64,000 nt of DNA from Psettodes erumei (Eukaryota > Chordata > Actinopteri > Pleuronectiformes > Psettodidae), in NCBI GenBank assembly GCA_016785225.1, contig JAFBJZ010000379.1:366501-430500 (forward strand), written 5' to 3'. Positions 1 to 64,000 of the stretch are shown in pieces; positions within the stretch are counted from its first letter, which is position 1, and each line of letters begins with the position of its first letter. Position numbers and translations under genes: made by a program. The notes beneath the pieces are model-generated. The model made no database searches, was not told the DNA's origin, and was given only the letters and a program-made list of their open reading frames with translations.

Positions 1-888
1 TCTGCTTTTTAAATAAGGCACAGAAGGTGAAGTGTTTACCGGGCCCGTTTTAAATTTCCTGAGTCCAGAGGGAATCAGCAGGAATCTTTTTTTTTGTGTA
101 TGTGTGTGGGGGGGGGGGTTCATGCACAACCCCCCAGCACAGACTTTTTAGTATTCAGACTTCTCTGCTTTTCAGGTTCCTCGCTTATAAAAATTTCATT
201 GTGGCTTCAGAGGTTTCGTTTCTTCTTCATGCTAAAATATGCAGAAAGTGAAATAAGTGGGTGGGGGGGGGGGGCAGCTGAAGCAAGAGTGGGATTGTGG
301 GTAGTGTAGTCCAGCAGAAATAAGCGTCTGGAAACAGCATCTTCCTGTTTGGAGCGCGGGGGCGCTGCTCTGTCGTTAAAGGACGTGGATCCGGATCGTC
401 TTCTTCCCGGCAGAACTTCAGCGGCGCCGTTTTAAACAGCCGGATCAGCGGGCGGCACCGGCACCGAACAACATCTCTGCATCCGCTCGGTTAACAGATC
501 CATTAAGCGGCGCGTGTGTGTGTGTGTGTGTGTGTGTGGTGGGGGGGGCATGGTGCGGCGTGGTAATTCTGGGTAATTTATTAGCATGGCCGTCGTCAGC
601 GCGTTGTAGGCGTTGTAGCGGGCTGGCTTTGGAGGTAGGTGGCTAAAAGCATTACACCTGTGTGTGTGTGTGTGTGGGGGGGTAATCAAGCACACCCCCC
701 CCACCCCCCAGCACCATGAGTGCTCGCCAGCTCTCGTACAGTTTTTATTTACGGAAGCATCCCTTTCTGTCTCTGCCCCGATTAGATCACGGATTGTGGC
801 TGCGGTGATCAATCCTAATTTACTCTGAGAATTACATTTCTATATGGGAGGGGGCAGCGTCCCCCCACCTTGCCCCCCCCCCCCACCA

Positions 889-927
<39 letters not shown>

Positions 928-3900
928 GATGAAGGAAAGGTGCCTTTCCTTCAGGTTCGGCGTGTTACGGCGGCCACGCCCTCCGCACGCAGCATCCCTC
1001 CGTCCTGAGCCGTCATCCGGCCCATGACGAGCTCCGCCCACAGGCTGCTGGGACGGGACAGGGGAGGGAAGGGGGGGGGGGTGCTGCTGTCAGAGCCGGG
1101 CCGGCGGAGATGACTCAGTCAGGCACTTAGAGGGAGATCATTACCATGCAGGAGCCCTCGGCCCGGCTCGGCCCGACTCTGCTGCGTGTGCTGCTTTCTT
1201 TTTTATTGTTTGCATCGAGCAGCCGCTGGTTTTATCGTCTGGAACCGGAGCGGTCGGGCACGTTCGCCCGGCTCGGATCCTCCCGATCGCTCCGGTTTTA
1301 TTTGATTGATCGGTGCCGGGGGTGTCCGGGTCGATCCCGGTTGTTTTCGGGCCGCGGGATGTTTCAGGAGATGAAATGCGGGTTATTTCCTGCACCGAGC
1401 CTCCGATCTGCGCAGCGCACTTCCTGTCTCCGCGCCCGCATGAGTCATCGGGGGGGGGACATCCTGGGGACCCCCCCACCCACCCCCACCCCCACCCCCA
1501 TCCCCCCACCCACCCCCCCGCTGCGAGCTGAGCGTAATTGGTACCCGGCACTATCTCAGTCTGTTTGAGGGGAGTTCTTCCACAGCGGGTCGTTTACTGG
1601 CCCCCGAGACGAACAGCGAGCAGGGGTGTGTGTGTGTGTGTGTGTTCCACGGGCATCCAATCAAACATCAGCTGACGTGCCCCCACGTGAAACTGAAACG
1701 TTTGGTAGACGTGCTGCAGCGACGACTCCTGTCGAATGTTTGCATCCTGCTGGGAAGTGAGATGCAGGCACAGTATGGATTTCCTCCTAACGTCTGATTG
1801 GCTGAAGAGATTTTTTTCTTCGGGGGGGGGTGTGTCCATCAGGATCAGATGTATCCGTCTTTCGTTTGAGCGGGAATACTAAATAACATGCACGTCTAAA
1901 ACATTTGGCGAGTTTGACGGCAGCGGGCGATCAATCAATCGAATTCGTCATTCAATCGGCGACCGCTGCGCCCGGCGGCCATGTTTGGAGACGGAGGCGT
2001 GCGGTTCCTCAGAACCGAACCTCATGAGTCCGGATCGGCTCCGTTAAAGCGGCTCCGGGTCTTTATCGGTGTATTTTACAGTATTGATAACTGATGAGCG
2101 CGATGTGCACGGCTAACAGTTAGCTAACAGTTAGTTGGCGTGACCCCACCTGCCTGCTCCGTCTCTCCGGACCGAACCTGGACTTGTGCCGACTGATTAG
2201 TAGCGGTGGGGGGGGGGGGTGGTTCTGCAGAACCGGCCCCAGGATTGCTCCTGTCTTTGTTCGGCCTTTGTGTGTTCATGTGCTACTGGTGGGGTGGTGG
2301 TGGTGGGGGGGGCTTTTGATCCCAGATAAAGGCGACTGCTGAGACCCCCCATCATCACCTCACCCCCCCTTGCATCAGCACTCCCCAATTCAGCTCTGTT
2401 TGGCGAGCCATTGAAAGCACACCTTTCTGTGGAGCGGGGGCTTTTCTTCGGGGGGGGGGGTGTGAGTGGTGCCGGGATGGAGTTCTGCTCGCTCTGAATG
2501 GACCCGCAGACAAAGCTCCCGATACGGGCCCCGGGTTTCCCCCCTCCGGCGCCCGCTCGGGCGTCGGGCGCGATTGTCCGCGGCGTTGTGAGCTAACCGC
2601 TGCTAATCCTCCCTCGCTACGTGAGCGGGTTAGACGATCCGAAGGGCGGTTCCGCGGCCTCGGCTGCGGTTTGCAATAGTTTGCATCCCCATCCGAACGG
2701 TGATGAAATTGATTTCACTCGCATCGTTTTGGATCGAACTCCTGTCGGTGTCCTGGATTCTGCGGGAGGGAAAAAAAAAAAACAAAATTAAAAATCCTGC
2801 GCCGTGTAAAAAGCAGCGAGCGATAAATTCTCGTGGAAGTGGGGCGGAAGGTCGGGTTTACGTGCGGCGGCGGCGCATAGAGATTCTCAGCGCGCGGCTA
2901 ATTATTTGATGGATGGTACGGAGCCATTTGCATTTATATTGCGCCCCCGACGCCTCCCACCTATTTAGATCCCATATTTAACTGACTCCTGACGCCGCGG
3001 GACCCCGGCGGGTGCTTCCCCCCGAACCCGGCGTCCGCACCGTGGGTGGTGCGTTTTCACGCTCTGAATTAATTCAACAGGGGGGGGCGTAAATAACAAC
3101 GTCTTGTTTGGCGTCAGTTTGATTTTCCCAAATTAATAAAAACAAACACTATGGATTGATAACAAATAATCCCCCGTGGCACCGCGTTGTGTTTCGTGAT
3201 CTGATGACTAATCCCATTTTATTTTAAAACACTTCAGAACCACTTAAACAGACGGTTCTGGATCCGTTCGGGACCGTTTTCACGCAACCCAACGCACACT
3301 GGCTGATTTAGAAACACACAACCTGCGTCTTTTTGCTGATGATGTCATGATGTTCGTCAAGGAGCTTGTTTGTTTGTTTGTTGGCAGGATTACGTGAATA
3401 CTAATGGACGGATATTATAAATCGAAAAACATTAAACTTTGGGAGTGATCCGGATCAGAATCTGGATCCAGGACATTTTTGAAGGACAGGAAGTTTATTT
3501 TAAACGTTCACGCCGTCGTCCTCCACACGCACATTTCCGTCTTGTGCGGCATAGCTGCACCCGATGACTTCAGATGACACGGTTCGTCATTCGCCGCTCC
3601 CCGCGACGCTTTCCACGTTATCGCCGGGCCGCTCGTAGACAAAGCAATTCAAAAATGTAGAGTCTGCAATTGTTTTAAACGGGAAAACGGAGCATCCATC
3701 ATTTCTTTTGTCCGTCCGCCGAGACCTCGATTGATTTCGGATCGGCGCGAATACGCCCGGGCTTCTTCTTGGCAGCCGGGGCCGTTCGCAGGAACATTGT
3801 CTGTGAAGTGAAAAGCGTCTGATTGCTATCTTCATCTCGGAGGCCTCGCTCGGCGGCGGTCGTTTTTCACCGGGCTTTTGTAAATATCTGCTCCGGGGGC

Positions 3901-5183
3901 GCGGTCTTTGTGAACGCGCCCTCGTTAACCCTCCTCTGACGATAGCGCTTTAAAAAAAAAAAAAAAAAAACGCGACGGAGAAGTTGAGGTGGACGGACCC
4001 GCGTTCGCTCGACGTCCGTCGCCGGCCTGTCGCTCCTGGTTTCCCATGGTCCTCGGAGGCGCGTCTCGCCGTACCGGGGGGGGGGGCTCTTTGGAAACAA
4101 AAACAATGCACTTTACAGAACTTCCTCCGAACTTCACAAAGCCGCTTGTTTCTCCGCTGCGTCTCATTTGCATAGCGTCGAGGAGCGAGAGGTAAAAAAA
4201 AAACAAAAAACAACAAGAGGCCGGCGAGCACTTCAGCTGCCCCCCTCCCCTCCCCGAGTGGCGGAGGTCCTGGTATTGAGGCCCCGAGTCATTAATCACC
4301 GGGATCTTTTCAGCTGTCGATACGTACAAAGAGACCCCCCCCCCCCACCCCAACACCACCACCACCACCACCCACCCAAACCCAACAATGGCGGCTTAAA
4401 GAAAAACTTTTTTTTTTCTTTGAAGCCGGGGCAAATATAGTTCAGGGGGGATTATTGTTTGCTCTTCTTCTTTGGTGCGGCAGCTTATCTGGAGAGGAAG
4501 GAACGCAGTCCGGAACCAACGATTCGTTGACGTGCGCGTGACGGCGTTCCCCGGCGTCGCACAGCTGCAGAGTAAACGGCGAGCGATTCTCCGATCGAGC
4601 TTCCGTCCACGTCGCTTTAATCCGGTCGTTGATCGCCGTTCTTGAGTCTGAGCGCACGCGGTCGAGTTTCAGATCATGTGACCCGTCAGCGTCGTGGCTA
4701 AAATGCGGCACGTAGCTGAATCCCATCGATCCCGTTCCCGCCGACAGTTGTAGTTTTATGTTCCAGATTTTAATCATCTCTGCTGGTTCCGTGTCGTCCT
4801 CAATTTGTTCGCTTTTTTTTCCCGCCGCCGATGATTTGCGACTCGTAAACAACACAACTCACGGAACGGACACGTGCCACTTTTACAGATTCCCGGAGGC
4901 CCCCGGCGTTCCTGTACGGCACATAAAAACCGGAATATTTGTGGCGGGTCCCGCACCGTAAACTTTATAGGTGCAAGATTTGTCGTGCCGTATCGTGTTT
5001 AATCTCGTCCCGGCCGCGTGCGCCGAGCGGCGAACGTGCACCCGCGTTTTATTGATTTCCGCGGCGAGTGCGTGCGCAGGAAGGTTTTCCCCGTTCCTAA
5101 ATGATCCGAGATGATTATGTCACGTGAATTCCGGGCGTCTTCCCGTCACCTTAAATCATCTCCGTTTCGCCCGTCTCCCGCAG
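1..5183. other. Upstream sequence, no gene seen (5' intron or flank)
   Basis: No exon could be supported. The stretch holds TG/CA microsatellites (514-538, about 660-676, 889-924, 1628-1644), many G or C homopolymers, a C-rich tract at 1471-1520, (A)n near 3952-3970, a decayed interspersed repeat near 3360-3500 and POU-type octamers at 2926-2933 and 4166-4173. A good splice acceptor ends at 5183, so most of this is probably the 3' part of an intron that follows a non-coding exon lying outside or unrecognised here. No TATA box or promoter could be defended. Confidence 0.5.
3360..3500. repeat. Decayed interspersed repeat
   Basis: A (GTTT)n start followed by ggcaggattacg, tggacgga, ttgggagtgatccggatc and ggatccagga resembles, from memory, a very common fish interspersed element (tgtttgttagcaggattacgc...). 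The copy is diverged and probably truncated. Confidence 0.55.
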
Positions 5184-5223
5184 AACCGCTCGAACTGAAC
5201 CGGCGCAGCGATTCGAGGAAGCC

Positions 5224-63945
<58,722 letters not shown>

Positions 63946-64000
63946 CATGAACACGCGGCTCCGGAGGGACGGACTCACAGGTAGGACGCGGGACTTCTTG
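63946..64000 (+). other. tenm4: Start of tenm4 3'UTR
   Basis: 55 nt after the stop remain. No AATAAA is present, so the 3'UTR continues beyond the window. Confidence 0.7.

Overview
The window holds one protein-coding gene, on the + strand: an apparently complete set of coding exons for a vertebrate teneurin, most like teneurin-4 (tenm4/odz4). I recognise 30 coding exons from the ATG at 5224 to the stop at 63943-63945. All are joined by GT-AG introns, and the spliced protein would be about 2788 residues once two single-base frame breaks are allowed for; human TENM4 is about 2769 from memory. The paralogue call rests on stretches that match TENM4 better than TENM1-3, such as DSGEIDVGR-like residues before the TTR region, PRPLPRSTF before the membrane segment, DISQVRLEWPTDL in the propeller and the C-terminal NNVHFMRQSEMGRR.

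Organism: a ray-finned fish is likely, probably a percomorph, but this is inference. The gene occupies about 59 kb, against several hundred kb in mammals. Codon third positions are almost all G or C. The introns are crowded with CA/TG microsatellites, G or C homopolymers, CTT/CCT tracts and short decayed interspersed repeats of a kind common in fish. I cannot name the species.

Layout: 1-5183 is upstream sequence or a 5' intron without a recognisable gene. 5184-23133 (exons 1-5) encodes the cytoplasmic N-terminus and the single membrane segment; its 13.9-kb intron 2 is the largest. 26383-28938 (exons 6-8) encodes the juxtamembrane ectodomain. 31416-39167 (exons 9-14) encodes eight EGF repeats and includes a 27-nt microexon. 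39780-44953 (exons 15-18) encodes the Cys-rich, TTR-like and FN-plug regions. 45565-53764 (exons 19-24) encodes the NHL beta-propeller and includes a 21-nt microexon. 54722-60782 (exons 25-28) encodes the YD-repeat shell. 61571-63945 (exons 29-30) encodes the C-terminal toxin-like region and the TCAP peptide. The 3'UTR runs off the window.

How it works: teneurins are type II membrane proteins that dimerise through EGF repeats 2 and 5. They bind latrophilins and other teneurins across synapses. The two microexons (between EGF7 and EGF8, and in the NHL propeller) correspond to the known alternative splice inserts that tune adhesion.

Oddities: two +/-1-base frame breaks (exon 3 near 20366, exon 24 near 53735) in an otherwise intact gene; a 19-serine coding microsatellite in exon 15; a perfect 26-bp inverted repeat in intron 28; and repeats that abut several splice sites. 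I found no second gene, no RNA gene, and no new biological system.
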